Part shown: piece by piece, positions 1-11,270 of the stretch
Position numbering within the stretch: the stretch's first letter is position 1
Layout of the letters: each line of letters opens with the position of its first letter
Assembly: GCA_030159075.1 (NCBI GenBank)
Contig: BROG01000045.1
Location: forward strand, 1,359,001-1,423,000
DNA: 64,000 bases
From: Atrina japonica
Taxonomy: Eukaryota; Mollusca; Bivalvia; Pterioida; Pinnidae
Direction of reading: 5' to 3'
Translations under genes and position numbers: made by a program
Notes under the pieces: generated by a model
Database searches by the model: none
Told to the model about the DNA's origin: nothing
What the model saw: only the letters and a program-made list of their open reading frames with translations

Positions 1-2233
1 GGAAGAGAGGCTGTCACAGATGAAGCCAAATATGGCAGCTATTGCTGAATACAGGAAAAAGGTAGTTCATTCATTAATTGGTCTCATTTTCCCTCCTTTT
101 TCACCATTATAGAATTAAATCCCTGTGGCCTACCTTAAGAAAATTTTGTGTGTGTTATGCATGGCAGGGCCTTCTCTTGTACTTTCATGGCTGATTGTCC
201 TCAATCCCAACTCTCTGACATACACATCTGTTGTATTGACTATGATAGATAATACAAGTACATATTAAAACAGGCATACAAAAAATGTGAAGAGCTCATA
301 TTTCAGAAAATCTTGAATGGTATCTGATGGAACTTTTACAGGAATGTAGATGACAAAATTCATATCAGTGAAAGCCTGGTATTGGCAAAGAATATCAAAC
401 CCTCAAAGCTGCTGTGACTTGTGGCTTGTAAATATCAGATCACAGCACGCTTTGATGGCTTGACATTCTCTGAAGTCTTCAAGAGAGTCCAGAGTTTTTC
501 TGTTACCATTGGCTGTTTTATCGTGTGTTCTAAGTGTTTAACAGGAATTCTTTCTCTTAATGTTTATGGTATGTTTTAATTATATAACAGGAAATCTGTT
601 GCCTTTAAATGTTTTATTGTGTGTGTTTTTAAGTATCTAATTGGGAATCTTTCAACTCTGGTGGAAACAAATAACTTATGACAAATATTCACTCAAACTT
701 ACTAGTAAGTAAAAATTGGCCCTTGTTGCTATTCACCAATGTGCAGATCATGTGACCATCTTCAAATGCTTTTCAAAACCACTGGACCAGTTCTTGTCTA
801 ATATTGCATGTTGTATCTGTAGGATATGGGAAAAATTGAGTTCCCTTAGGACTCGAATGTTTAAATGATTGGCAAGTCCTTTGTTATCTATTATTTTTGT
901 TATGATCTGATTACACTCAGTTTTTCTCAGACTTTTATGACATCAAAGTTGCTAGGATTTGCAGAATTGAGGTGGATCACAGCACGCTTTGATGACTTGA
1001 AGGTTTGACCGGCAACTTCAGATCGTCAACAGGTGTAAAAAGTGTTTCGAAGAGAATTAAATGAAATCTGTATTAATTGTGACATGATTAAACAATTTAT
1101 CTACAGGCTGTTCTGAAATGGAACAAAGCGGCAGCTGTTGTTGTGTGGTTTGGAAAATGAAAGATAGCTAGTAGTAGAAGTTCTAATATTTATACACATT
1201 ACAGTCATGGAGCAATTCTAAGTGATATGTTTAGAATGCTGCCAACAATATCCAAATAATATAGCTTGTTATACAATGCCAAAATTGTTTTTATTTTGTC
1301 TGTAATAATGAAGAAGAGAAAATGTTGTCCCAGCATATTAATATACCCTGTATTGTGAAAGTCACAAATCTTTTTGATGAAACTTCGGTCCCAGGTCATA
1401 ATAGGAAAACTATATGTTAAAGAAACAACCCCCCAACCATCTGCTGTGACATTAGAGTCCATTTGTGACAATTAACTATAAAGATGGATAGCTTGTTACA
1501 GTTCCATTAAGTGAAAAAAAAATAATGGGGCAAGAAAGCTATGAAACAGCACCACATTGTTAGTATGTAGAGCTAAGTTCAGTTGATCCTTTCATCATGG
1601 TAAGGGAGAAACTGCTTCACTTAGGCCATGTAAAAACAAAATATTCTGGTTTGTTTTTAAAATGGGTAATTAAAATACAAAGTATATTTTCAGTTTTTGT
1701 GTAGTATATTTTCAGTTTTTGTGTTTTTTCTTCATATTTTTGGTAATCTTAATGGGCAATTTCCAAAATCCTTTTTGGGCATGTAAATTTCATTGTATAC
1801 CTTCCCGACAAGACGGTTGAATATCAAGTTATTATTGAGTCCTGGAATAATCCTTGATATGCTTTATTTTTTCCAGGAAGAATTATATCTTCAGAGAGTT
1901 GGAGAATTGGATCGAATCACAGATTTACGTGATGGACAAAGGAAATATTTTGAGGATTTCAGAAAGCAGCGTCTTGATGAATTCATGGCTGGATTTAGTG
2001 TGATAACTAATAAACTGAAAGAGATGTATCAAATGATAACACTCGGGGGTGATGCAGAGCTGGAGTTAGTAGATTCTCTTGATCCTTTCTCAGAAGGCAT
2101 TGTGTTCAGGTAAACAGCAAACTTTCATTTCCTGTTCTTTTGTTCTGATGTGGAAGAAATTTTGACTCGTAATGATATCTAATGAATTTTGATATTTCCT
2201 TGGTCTATGTTATATATTGAAAACCTACTTTCT

Positions 2234-2331
<98 letters not shown>

Positions 2332-3513
2332 GAAAATGTATGTATTGTCAGTCATATTTGAATCCTTTGTTTATAGTGTCCGACCACCAAAGAAATCATG
2401 GAAAAATATTTCTAATTTGTCTGGTGGAGAGAAGACTCTTAGTTCTTTGGCCTTGGTGTTTGCTTTACATCACTATAAACCAACTCCGTTATATGTCATG
2501 GATGAAATCGATGCTGCTCTGGACTTCAAAAATGTGTCAATTGTTGCAAATTACATAAAGGTGAGTAAATCTTTGTAAGATGATAACTTATATGTAATGT
2601 TTTTTAGTAAGCAACATTTCTTCCTTTCACTTAAAAAAATTAATGAATAAAATCATATTCTTCACTGGTTTATTTTTGGAATCAAAATTATTTATACAGT
2701 AGTTCATTTTAAGAAATCAATAAGAAAAAGAATTTTCTGATTCCAGGAAATTTATGTCACGACCAAAGAAGTTGAAATGGAATAAATTAGCTTTTTTTTA
2801 ACTGTAATAGATTTAAGGCCAGAGTTCAAATAAAATTGTTTATGACTTAAGATGAATAAATTTGCCTTGAATCGTATTGCCTTAATCAATTGGAGGAATT
2901 CCTCCCTTTTTCCAAATTTTGCTGCATTGTTAAACTTTTATTTTCCCCATTTAATCCCTTCAAGTGATCCATTTTCCTTTTATGGAATCAAATCCCTGCT
3001 TAATATAATAGTTTATGAACAGAATTCCACTTACATACCCCAGGCTTAATTTTCTAAAAGAGTGTGGAAAATCCCTGTTTGTTTACACTGGTTGACTCAA
3101 TACACTGTTTAACTTAGCAAAATGTCCATTTTTAGGTATTACCCATTTAAATCCTGTCAAAAATATCAGCCCATCTGTGATTCAGCACATGACTTTGAAT
3201 TGTGTGATGAAGTAGTTACGCTCATGATGTGTCTGTTGCAACCTCTTTAATTATAACCAGTAGTGGCTGGTGTCTGTTATGTTTGGGTGATTGTCTGTAT
3301 GCTTATTGATTTTGGAAATATACAAATGAGCGCTTTTTCTTTTTTCAGGAAAGAACCAGGAATGCCCAGTTCATTATCATATCTTTACGGAACAACATGT
3401 TTGAGTTAGCAGATAGACTGGTGGGAATTTACAAAACAGACAATTGTACTAAATCTGTGACAATTAATCCAAATAAATTAACTCTACCTCTTCAGGAAGT
3501 TTCTGCTCTCTGA
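1..3513 (+). CDS. SMC4: SMC4, condensin ATPase subunit, 3' coding exons (partial)
   Basis: Structural maintenance of chromosomes 4, the condensin subunit that pairs with SMC2 and hydrolyses ATP to compact chromosomes. Only the C-terminal part is in the window. Exons read from the sequence: <1-61, 1877-2109, 2377-2560 and 3349-3513 (stop TGA), all with GT...AG introns and a continuous frame. The translation holds the end of the coiled coil (EERLSQMKPN...), then the C-terminal head: ABC signature LSGGEK, Walker B and D-loop LYVMDEIDAALD in exon 3, and the switch-histidine-equivalent region FIIISLRNNMF in exon 4. The phrases GGDAELELVDSLDPFSEG and SVRPPKKSW are typical of SMC4 rather than SMC2, SMC1 or SMC3. 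A 93-bp CT array lies 47 bp upstream of the third listed exon. No frame damage is seen. Assignment to SMC4 is from remembered family sequence; the start of the gene lies outside. Confidence 0.93.
2237..2329. repeat. (CT)n microsatellite in SMC4 intron
   Basis: Uninterrupted CT dinucleotides, about 46 units, in the intron between the second and third visible SMC4 exons. It ends 47 bp before the acceptor, so it adds a very long pyrimidine-rich stretch upstream of that splice site. Confidence 0.97.
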
Positions 3514-3696
3514 TGTCCAAATATTTATTTGAAAAACTAAAAATTATTTTCTGCTCTTGAAAAACCTCAGGAAATTTTTACAGGTTTTACAAATATGAAA
3601 GTGGATATTTCCAAAGTGTTGCCATTTCTCCACATCCATGATGAATATGTCACCATATGATAGCAGGGAAGGAAGAAAATATGTGTTATGTATTAT

Positions 3697-3835
3697 CATG
3701 ACTAAAGGCGAAAAGCAACAATGCCTCATCGCATTATGATGACTTATTTCATTATGACTAAAGGCGAAAAGTGACAGTGACTCATCGCATTATGACTTAT
3801 CACATTATGACTAAAAGCAAACAGAGACTCATCAC
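3697..3835. repeat. Short tandem repeat, ~55-bp unit, three imperfect copies
   Basis: The phrases TATGACTAAAGGCGAAAAG and CTCATCGCATTATGA recur three times in order with small changes. The last copy is the most diverged (TGACTAAAAGCAAACAG). Confidence 0.75.
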
Positions 3836-5230
3836 AAACATACTGCAGAGATCTCAATGTTTTAAATATTTGTTATTTATACAATATTAAGTATCACTTT
3901 GAACTAAGGAAATACATGAAATATGAAATGATTGGGAAGATTACAGGGTTTTCGTCTTTAAGACAATATTGCCCCAAAACTGAAATAATGATATGCATTA
4001 AAGACGTTAGCTTCCATGATAAGCCAGACAATATTCTAATTTAAACTGGAGAAGACATTAACTTACCTGGTGAAATGGAGCATTTAATGGTCCATGATAG
4101 GAATGATAATTCTAGCCTTGTTGAAAGACATGTGGTTGTACATGCAAATGTATTGGTTATTTATTATGAACATTGATTTATACTCGGTATGAATTAACCA
4201 GACAATGCAATCAGGGATCAAAATCATGATGCAGTGTAAGAATTTAGTTCAAATTTTGTATAAAAATTTCAATTACCTTTTGTGTAAGCTCTAATTTTGT
4301 AGTAAGAAGCAAGTTGGGGTATACATTGATATAACAATTAAATACAATGGAGCTAGAACAATTTCATAAATTACTAGCCCGGGGCCAATGCCAACAGCCC
4401 ATATGTTTGAATTTAAATAGTGACTTATCACCATGTTGTACTTTTGCCTATGTACCTATATAGAAATGACTAGACAGTTCAAACTAGGTAGAAATTCTAG
4501 TAACCCCAGCAGGTCAATGTCACTACCCACAGTTTTGCATTGTTACTCCTCACAATTAAGCACTTTTGCACATGTATCTGTATAAAAAAACTGCTTCACA
4601 GTTCAAACTGGCTGGGAGTAAAATGTATGTATATAGAATGTTTTTCAAGTCTATATACATCTTAAGATACATATTTTAATTCCAATTTGTATCATACCGA
4701 TATTTGCAAATATGAACTATAGGGGTGTTTGGCGTCTGCTGCTTTTAAAATTTTATAAACATCTTGTAGAACATATATGGTGAGTTCAGAATTTTACATC
4801 ACATTTATTTTTATAAAGTAGTATTGTATCATACAGACTAGATTTTATACATACGTGAGCACTATGTAATTAAGTTATAAATGTCCGCAGTTTTATTTAT
4901 GATTTAATGAAGACATGATGAGGAACACAATTGTCTGTTAATGATTTAGAGGTTACGTTAACTTGTCATGTTAAGAAACTGGTTCAAAATGAAATGTTAA
5001 TCAAATGTAAGGTACACTGAATAAATTGGTAAAGAATAAAATCTTCATAGAATTTTGATGTCTCAAATGTTCTGGCCTAGAAGTGTAATTGTTAGGACCT
5101 CTTTGCAGTGTCATCTTCATTTTGTGGTTGTATAGTTATTATTATTTTTAAGTATATGTTTGTACATATGTAAATACATTGTTTTTCATCACATAATTTA
5201 TGTTATAGTAAAACACATTAACATGTAATC

Positions 5231-5460
5231 TGGTGGGGTGGAGTTTCATACACCATGTCTTGACCGAGACGAGTTTAAATTTTAATCAATAAATTAAAAT
5301 TACATTGACACAAGTCATCGTTCATATTTGTCATCATACATATGGTTATCCAGTTGGTAACTAAAAATTCTGGTGAAGCCTGTCATAATGGGATAGTGGG
5401 TAGAACCAACCTTATGGTAATCAAAAGGTTACTCCCCCTGCAAAGTTATGTGAATGGGCC
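5231..5460 (+). repeat. Dispersed repeat family C, copy 1 (MITE-like)
   Basis: About 230 bp, sharing a series of phrases in order with copies at 18471-18701, 32859-33090 and 45607-45850: GGTGGGGTGGAGT at the left, GAGTTTAAATTTTA, AATCAAAAGGTTACTCC and GTGAATGGGCC at the right. The left GG(C/T)GGGG(C/T)GGAGT and right ACTCC(A)CCCCGCC are roughly inverted, so a non-autonomous DNA transposon is likely. Confidence 0.65.
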
Positions 5461-6181
5461 AAAACCTGTTACATGTAAGTGTACAATTACTTATTATAGA
5501 AAGAAAATTCTTTATTTTTGACTGGATTCTTTAAGAATGATATGTTTGACTCTTATACAAGCAATTGGGTACATATTGTGAGATTAATGACCCCTGGATA
5601 AGGATTTTGCTGATGGCGATAGGACATGGGGGAATTGGTTTGACCTTTCCGGTCTAATATCCACAGATCACGGGGGGGGGATGGGGGTCTGTCTCTATCA
5701 TTATCTCTGCAACTATTCTTTCTCTTTCTCTCATATCTGATTCCTTCAAGGAGACTTTTATATTTGACAAACACACTCGGTAAGTATGCATTAGAGTACA
5801 GTGCCTGGGATTGACAAGTAAATCAATATTACTCTATATTTTTACTGTAAGTAGAGTTGATATATATATCCAACAATTGTCTGGTCCATTTCGTTCAAAT
5901 ATTGTGAAATTCATATGATAATCATATTTTGTACTGGACTGATTATGCATACATTGTAATCACTTTTAGCATGATATAATTAAATCTTGCAGAATATTAA
6001 ATTTGAAATATATACCAAACTTTATTGTGGGGTTTTGCTTGTGGGGTTTTGTTGTAATTAACATTTTTGGTCAAAACTCCAATGACCAGTTTTAATTTGT
6101 CATTGTTATAGTATGAATTGACATGAAAGCAGGAATTTTTTAACCTTTATTGTGGAGCGAGTTCCCTTCAAATCGTATGAA

Positions 6182-6432
6182 GGGCCTCCATTGACTAGTG
6201 GTTAGAGTATCACACTTTGAACCATGAAGTCTCTAACTCTTGGTCAGGGACAGTTCGAGCCCCACTGGAACCTGAACTGATTTTTGTTAGAAAGTTTGCT
6301 GGTGGTCTCTTTCCGGATATATTGAAACCGGGTTCTTTTCTTCATCATTAAAAACTGCTGGTGGCCACCATATGACTGAAAAATTGTTGAGTTTGGTGTA
6401 AAATAATATTGAAAATAAGGTGGGGGATAAAA
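6182..6432 (+). repeat. SINE family B fragment (tRNA-derived head)
   Basis: Begins with GGGCCTCCATTGACTAGTGG (tRNA A-box-like), then a B-box-like CAGTTCGAGCCCC. It continues with the body phrases CTGGTGGTCTCTTTCCGG and ATATGACTGAAAAATTGTTG seen in the fuller copy at 37609-37845. It is degenerate and not a functional tRNA gene. Confidence 0.7.
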
Positions 6433-6516
6433 ATATAGAAATTGCCTGTAAGGTTCAAGCCTTGGTGGAGGCAGCTGGCTTTTCTCGTCCTTTGGATGGG
6501 AAGTAAAAATTGAGGT

Positions 6517-6845
6517 AAAGGCATGACTATAAAGAAGAGATCCAGAAAAGAATGGTAAAGCTTGGCTATGGAGAGGATATCGAGGAAAGAATGGTAACTT
6601 ATGGCTATAAAGAGGGTATTTAGGAAAGAATGGTAAGTTATGGCTATAAAGAGGGTATTTAGGAAAGCATGGCAATAACGAGGATATCTAGGAAAGCATG
6701 GCAATAACGAGGATATCTAGGAAAGAATAGTATAGCATGGATATAAAGAGAATATCTAGGAAGCATGGCTATAAAGAGGATATCCAGGAAAGAAAAGTAA
6801 ACCATGGGTATCTAGGAAAGAATGGTAAATCATGGCTATAAAAAG
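6517..6845. repeat. Minisatellite, ~30-37-bp unit
   Basis: About nine degenerate copies of a unit like GGCTATAAAGAGGATATC followed by TAGGAAAGAATGGTAA. It creates long minus-strand open frames of the type FPKYPLYSH that repeat with the unit; these are not genes. Confidence 0.85.
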
Positions 6846-7360
6846 GGGAAAAAATCCTGCAAGTATCATTGGTGTACAGTCATAATGCAGATGTCCAGAA
6901 AACTGACCCAGAATTACATTGAAGATATCTGGCAAAAAAGTTGATGTATGAACAGCAGAAGAGGCTCCACATGACATGTTACTGTGATGTATAGTGTCTA
7001 GCATAACCAACTCAAAGAGATACTTAATCTTAAATCATAGACCCATCTAACTACTTTCCCACTTCAAAGGACGATAATGTACATTGTCAGAATTGTGTAT
7101 GTGTTTTAGTACCATGGGCTTTTATGTCTTGATTTATTAATAGGAAAATCTTCAAGGCCCATGTCCGGCAAATATTGAACTACATGAAATATCATAAAAA
7201 GTTCTCCGATTGACACATTATACAATTTAAAGACATACTGATCAAAACTTGTGGACACATACACTGCATTTAGTCAGAAAATGATAATAACAACGTGACA
7301 AAACACCCCTAATTAGCGATCGCACGTGTACCGTTCACTGCTGTTACATCGATACGGAAA

Positions 7361-7526
7361 TGTGTGTGGTAAAATGAGAATTCTGCGTCACTTTGCACTC
7401 ATTGACCTCAATCTCTCTCGTCTAGTGGATTTAACCGTACTGGGGAATTCCCCGTCTTACCTGAGGGGCAATCGAGCGCGACGCAACAGTCGTGGGTATT
7501 GTAATGACATAATAATAAATTTGAAA
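7361..7526 (+). repeat. Polinton left terminal inverted repeat
   Basis: 166 bp, matching the reverse complement of 16516-16681. The core GACGGGGAATTCCCCAGTAC in inverted sense, and the region around 7420-7495, are identical between ends. The outer limit is set by the CGGAAA duplication. Confidence 0.92.
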
Positions 7527-7557
7527 ATAACATAAGAAATAATATGACTAATTAAAA

Positions 7558-8030
7558 ATGGGTACGAGTGGTAAAGCATGTAAAATCAACGTTGATCAGT
7601 TTGATATAAATAAGCTGACGATCCAGAAACCTAAAAAAGGTAAAAATGGGAATTTTTTCCTCGATATAGTATATAATTATTCAGCTGGTATTCATGAACC
7701 GCTTAGAATACAAACTCCCACATTACTATCGTATGGAGTGAGTGATACGTATACGCCCTATACGATATCACTAGCTTTCGATCACGATGATAAGTTCAAA
7801 GAAGAACAAGAAAAGTTTGAGGAGGTTATCCAAGAGATTGAAAAGTTTATTAGAAAAGAAGTCCAGAAGCACAGGTTTTTTTAAAGAGAATGGCAGAAAG
7901 AAGCCTATCGTCGTCGACGATCTTGCGCTCTTAAAAGAGGGGAAAAAGCATAACCTTATCTATGCAAAACTCAAAATGGATCAAGACAACATAGAAACGA
8001 CCTTCATCATTTATATTTACAAAAAATATA
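7558..8030 (+). pseudogene. Polinton ORF resembling a viral single-strand DNA-binding protein, frameshifted
   Basis: First gene inside the left repeat, 31 bp from it. The ATG frame runs 7558-7884 (108 aa), and the reading then continues in another frame from about 7880 (phrases NGRKKPIVVDDLALLKEGK and HNLIYAKLK) to about 8030. The break is most likely the T7 run at 7878-7884. The core NFFLDIVYNY, LRIQTPTLLSYGV and YTISLAFD, followed by a charged helix, recalls an OB-fold ssDNA-binding family of large DNA viruses (DUF5871-like: sheet, 'LLIQTP', 'YGV', 'YSLDLSF'). That match is from memory and only suggestive. A helix-rich tail then a final strand would fit. Its product would act in element replication, if the match holds. 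It converges on the ATPase gene, whose stop is at 8033. Confidence 0.5.
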
Positions 8031-8032
8031 AT

Positions 8033-8662
8033 TTATTGCATAAACTTATACCCCGTCGGTTGTTCCGTTCGCAAGATCACCTTGGAGTGCTTGCGCTGCG
8101 ACAGCTCGTGCTTGAGACGTCGCTTCTCCTCGTCGGGAACGACGTCGTTCTCGTCCAAGCATTCGTTGTAGCTGAACTTGTCCTTGGTGAAGAAGAGCGC
8201 GACCCACTTGATCTGCGTGCGAAAATCTTTGGACGCGCTATTATAGCGTTGCGTCAATATCCACACGGACTGGTTGGCGTGTCTTCCCGAAAACGCCAAC
8301 ATGGACAGGGCGTCCGCTTTCTTTTTTATCTGCTTCGTGGCCGAACAGTCGTCGATGATGTACAGCGTGGACGTCCCCTTGTATTTATCGTAAAAGTGCC
8401 GCAGCGTGTCCTGCAATAGCTCCTCCCCCCTTTTCGACACGGGGTTGACGATGATGACCCGTTTGTCTTTCGGGTGTTTGACGTCGTCGCCTATCCACTT
8501 TCTCGATCGGTAGGCCTTGTTGAATTTAATCGAGGGACACAGGATCACGATGTGCTCGAAGACATCTTTGTATTCGTCTTCCAACAGATCGAGGACGAAT
8601 TCCGTCTTTCCGCAACCGGTGGCGCCCACGATCATGGCGGAGTGAGGTTGTCGAATGTACAT
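8033..8662 (-). CDS. Polinton DNA-packaging ATPase (A32/FtsK-HerA type)
   Basis: 209 aa, intact. P-loop NTPase of the family that pumps DNA into capsids of Polintons, adintoviruses, virophages and large DNA viruses. Walker A GATGCGKT lies at about residues 13-20. Walker B is LYIIDDC at about 99-105, and the following ILTQR (about 135) is the sensor/arginine-type motif of the HerA/A32 group. The start MYIRQPHSA places the P-loop very near the N terminus, as usual for this family. It lies just downstream of the capsid gene on the same strand, the capsid frame ending at 8685 or 8666, so the two are probably one transcription unit. No internal damage was seen, unlike the neighbouring capsid gene. 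Confidence 0.9.
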   Translation of the reverse strand: MYIRQPHSAMIVGATGCGKTEFVLDLLEDEYKDVFEHIVILCPSIKFNKAYRSRKWIGDDVKHPKDKRVIIVNPVSKRGEELLQDTLRHFYDKYKGTSTLYIIDDCSATKQIKKKADALSMLAFSGRHANQSVWILTQRYNSASKDFRTQIKWVALFFTKDKFSYNECLDENDVVPDEEKRRLKHELSQRKHSKVILRTEQPTGYKFMQ

Positions 8663-8684
8663 TTTTTATAGGATTTTAAATTTT

Positions 8685-9978
8685 TTAAGATATAATGCTC
8701 GCGAAACGGCCGTTCGACATGTTGATCTGTCCGTCTTTGATGACAAAGATGTAAACGTCCAAGGGATCGGTATCGGTTTCTGGCGTTCTCTCGATTGGAC
8801 GGAAACGCCTTCGCTGATGTTTTGAAGCCTGCGACCCGTGCCGTGGAGATGGTTTTCGGGTGTCGTTCGTAAATCTAACCAGAGACCGAAATGGTTTTTG
8901 AGATATGTTCCTAGCGTTATGTTGCTTATCTCGAGTTCCTTGGCGATCGATTCCGTGATGGTTTCGCGATTCAGGGACGCCGAGAAAAACTTTTTAATCT
9001 CGTCAAAGTGGTGATGCGGTCTCATTCCGGCCGAGAAGAGTTGGTTCGGTTGTCCTTCGATTATCGGTTCAACTTTGGTGATTCTCGGATTATAAAAGGT
9101 TTCCGGATCGTTTTTAGAAATATCTTTGAAGAGAAACAGAATGCCCGAGAGAGACCGCGCGGGGGTGTTGATTTGATAATTGAGGACGCCGTCCGATTTA
9201 CTCATCGTCGTTTTGCGATATCGCAATATTTGGTTGAAGTAATAAGCGTGGTCTCCCTTGTACCTCTGTCTGATGCTGCGAGCGAGATTGACGTCGGTGA
9301 TTTTTTCGAATTCCAAAGTGATGTTGGTCGCCTTATAACTTATCGCTTTATTGACATCGTCAGGGTCCGTCGAGACGACGCGTTTGGCATCGTTAAACGT
9401 CAGCATATATTCCAATCTATCTTGTAACCCCGCTTGATAAAAGGGTTCGCTCGTCTCCAAGATTTCGAAATCCAAGGGAATGCAAAAACGATTCCCGAAC
9501 GCCGCGCCAATCTCGTAGTATTCGTTACTATCGAGAGGCATTGCGTAGGTGAAGGGCTTTGCCCTTTAGTTTATTGAGATTGTCGCTCTGTATCCCCTGA
9601 TAGACCATGTTACGCCGTTTCTATTTTCCAAAGATCGTTATAGACGAAGAATTTATCGGCATCGTCGATGGTCTGAACGGTGTGTCCCGAGAGCTTCACC
9701 TCGATTTTTTTGACGATGTTACGTCCCAAATTATTATAAACACTCGTTTTAGTGAGATCGCCACCCTCCACGGTGACTTCCATATCGAAGCATAGTCTCG
9801 TGCTTCTGGGGACGATGACGTCGTTGTCGCTCAAACTGGGGAAACGAACCGTCAATGTTTGGTTTTCTTCGATGCTCGAGGGATTATGGGAAACGGTGAC
9901 CGTTTGGCGTATGCCCTTCACGCCGAAGGGAGTGCGCAATTTTCTATCGGGATCGAGAATGTGTCCGTAATTCATCAT
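8685..9978 (-). pseudogene. Polinton major capsid protein gene, broken by frameshifts
   Basis: Runs leftward from ATG at 9978. The N-terminal segment (9978-9610, 122 aa) starts MMNYGHILDPDRKLRTPFG and includes VPRSTRLCFDMEV and KIEVKLSG, as in the first jelly roll of Polinton capsid proteins. The rest (from about 9570, main open part 9541-8666) includes FCIPLDF, PRITKVEP, FGLWLDLRTT and NHLHGTGRRL, typical of the second jelly roll and C terminus. Between them the frame is disturbed at least twice (about 9610 and 9550). Near 8810 a third shift moves the best C-terminal frame, which would then stop at 8685-8687. Total coding span is about 430 codons, in the usual range for this family. The product would form pseudo-hexameric capsomers; in this copy it cannot be made whole. 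Assignment by family resemblance, not by search. Confidence 0.8.
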
Positions 9979-9980
9979 CT

Positions 9981-10002
9981 TTTTTTATTACGTAATAAAA
10001 AA
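9981..10002. promoter_or_regulatory. Palindrome in the divergent capsid/ORF spacer
   Basis: A perfect 22-bp palindrome centred on TTACGTAA within a 41-bp spacer between the leftward capsid gene (start 9978) and the rightward ORF at 10020. Its position suggests a shared bidirectional promoter or protein-binding site; function is inferred. Confidence 0.5.
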
Positions 10003-10019
10003 TTTAAAGCGTTTTAAAA

Positions 10020-11233
10020 ATGGATGATCTACATACATTCGATAATCCGATGTTCGACGCCAAGGGCGATGATGTTCCAGAAACACCGAGTAACGATGAA
10101 CCCGTGGTTAATACTGACCCACTCCAGTGGGATGAGTATGGTTTACTAGAAGCCCCCCTCAGTCCTCAAGGAGATCAACGAGAGCGATTAGAATTGGGTA
10201 AAACAGTCGATAAATGGAAACGAGAATTCGGCGTGTCCGAGAGCAACTTAGAATTTAAACAAGATCTTGAAGGAGGTTTATATGCATTGTGCGCGGCGGT
10301 GATTGGATTAGATTAACGGACAAACGTAATCCAAAGAAATTCCTGGCTATTTGAACGTTGAGAAGACACGGCCTCGGATTCCTCGAAGCTCTGGGTAAAA
10401 AAGGTATTAGACAGAAGGCGTCGGCGGTCAGACGCAACATCGCGAACACCTTCGGAGACATGGAAGAGATGGAAGAAACGAGCGTGAAGCGAGTGGACGA
10501 CGGGATTGAGAGAGTATCTAAAAGTATAGATGACTTAAACCACGTACTACCCGTGAGAGAACTGCTGGGGTTGAATAAGAGTGCACAAACCATTCGCGGT
10601 GAATTAAGTCGTCTAGAAGCCGAAAGATCGAGTCGCGAACGATTGATATCGGAATGGACCGAAAGACTCAAAGAAAACAATCCGGGCGAAAAAGAATGGC
10701 TCGAGAAAGCCATAAAGAAAGCGCGCGAGGAACTCGAAGGGTTTAACGCGGCTATTGATAATCAAAAGGGTCAATTGCGATCGCAATTGACCGCTATAAA
10801 AGAGTCGATCAAGAGGTTACTCGACGACAATCTCCCTTTGAGAGAACGGATCGCCGATCTGTTCAGAGAACAGGGCATCACCATCTTTAGCATCCTGACG
10901 GCGATCGGCATGACGGTGGGATTCTTGGTCGAATTACTCCTTCCGGAGACGACGGTCGCGCCTTCTCCGCCGCCGCCTCCTCCTCTTCTGAACAAGGAGG
11001 GTGGACTGGGGGAATGGGTCAAGAAACAGCTGGACGCGGTCGGGAAACTGCTCGCGAGACTGGCCGCCAAATTCGGCGAGGCGTTGCCGGGTATCTTGGG
11101 CGCCATCGTTTCCTGGATCCTGTCGACGCTCGGCAAGACGGCCATGTAGTTGGGAGAACATCTGTGGGTGTTGGGCATGGTCGTCGTCGGTTGGTTGTTA
11201 ACGAAACTCGACGAAGAGAAGAAAAGAAAGTAA
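10020..11233 (+). pseudogene. Polinton coiled-coil membrane protein, broken
   Basis: Starts MDDLHTFDNPMFDAKGDD at 10020. The first frame is open to 10316, then the reading shifts (about 10295) into a frame with RLTDKRNPKKFLAI. It meets an in-frame TGA at 10352-10354 and continues open from 10355 to a TAG at 11147-11149. Past that TAG the same frame goes on for 27 codons to TAA at 11233, with a clear hydrophobic segment (WVLGMVVVGWLL) and a charged end, so the TAG looks like a premature stop. The protein (~400 aa if whole) has an acidic N terminus, a long charged coiled coil (about 10470-10850), a hydrophobic segment ILTAIGMTVGFLVELLL, a proline run, and further hydrophobic helices. I do not recognise a named family; membrane-associated virion protein is a guess. 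Confidence 0.6.
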
Positions 11234-11270
11234 CGCTAGAGCGAAAACGGCCGTCTTTTGACTTTCGTGA

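Larger units (their letters stand above)
3514..7354. other. Intergenic region downstream of SMC4
   Basis: AT-rich, no convincing gene. It must contain the SMC4 3' UTR (candidate AATAAA signals occur, for example near 5034 and 5286, but which is used cannot be told). It also holds three imperfect copies of a ~55-bp unit (3697-3835), a dispersed ~230-bp repeat (5231-5460), a SINE-like fragment (6182-6432) and a ~35-bp minisatellite (6517-6845). Open frames over 6244-7010 on the minus strand are by-products of the SINE and minisatellite. Confidence 0.8.

Noticed and set aside
2189..2578. A 129-codon frame starting in the SMC4 intron and running through a poly-LS stretch into the exon
   Set aside because: The LS part is the CT array; only the part from 2377 is SMC4 exon, with a proper acceptor there.
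3697..3835. CRISPR-like spaced repeats
   Set aside because: Repeat units are contiguous and degenerate, without unique spacers, in animal DNA.
6244..7010. Minus-strand frames with FPKYPLYSH-type repeats
   Set aside because: Created by the minisatellite and SINE fragment; no domain and no splice context.
7787..8419. A 210-codon plus-strand frame
   Set aside because: Its first ~80 codons are the shifted end of the left Polinton ORF; the rest is antisense to the packaging ATPase.
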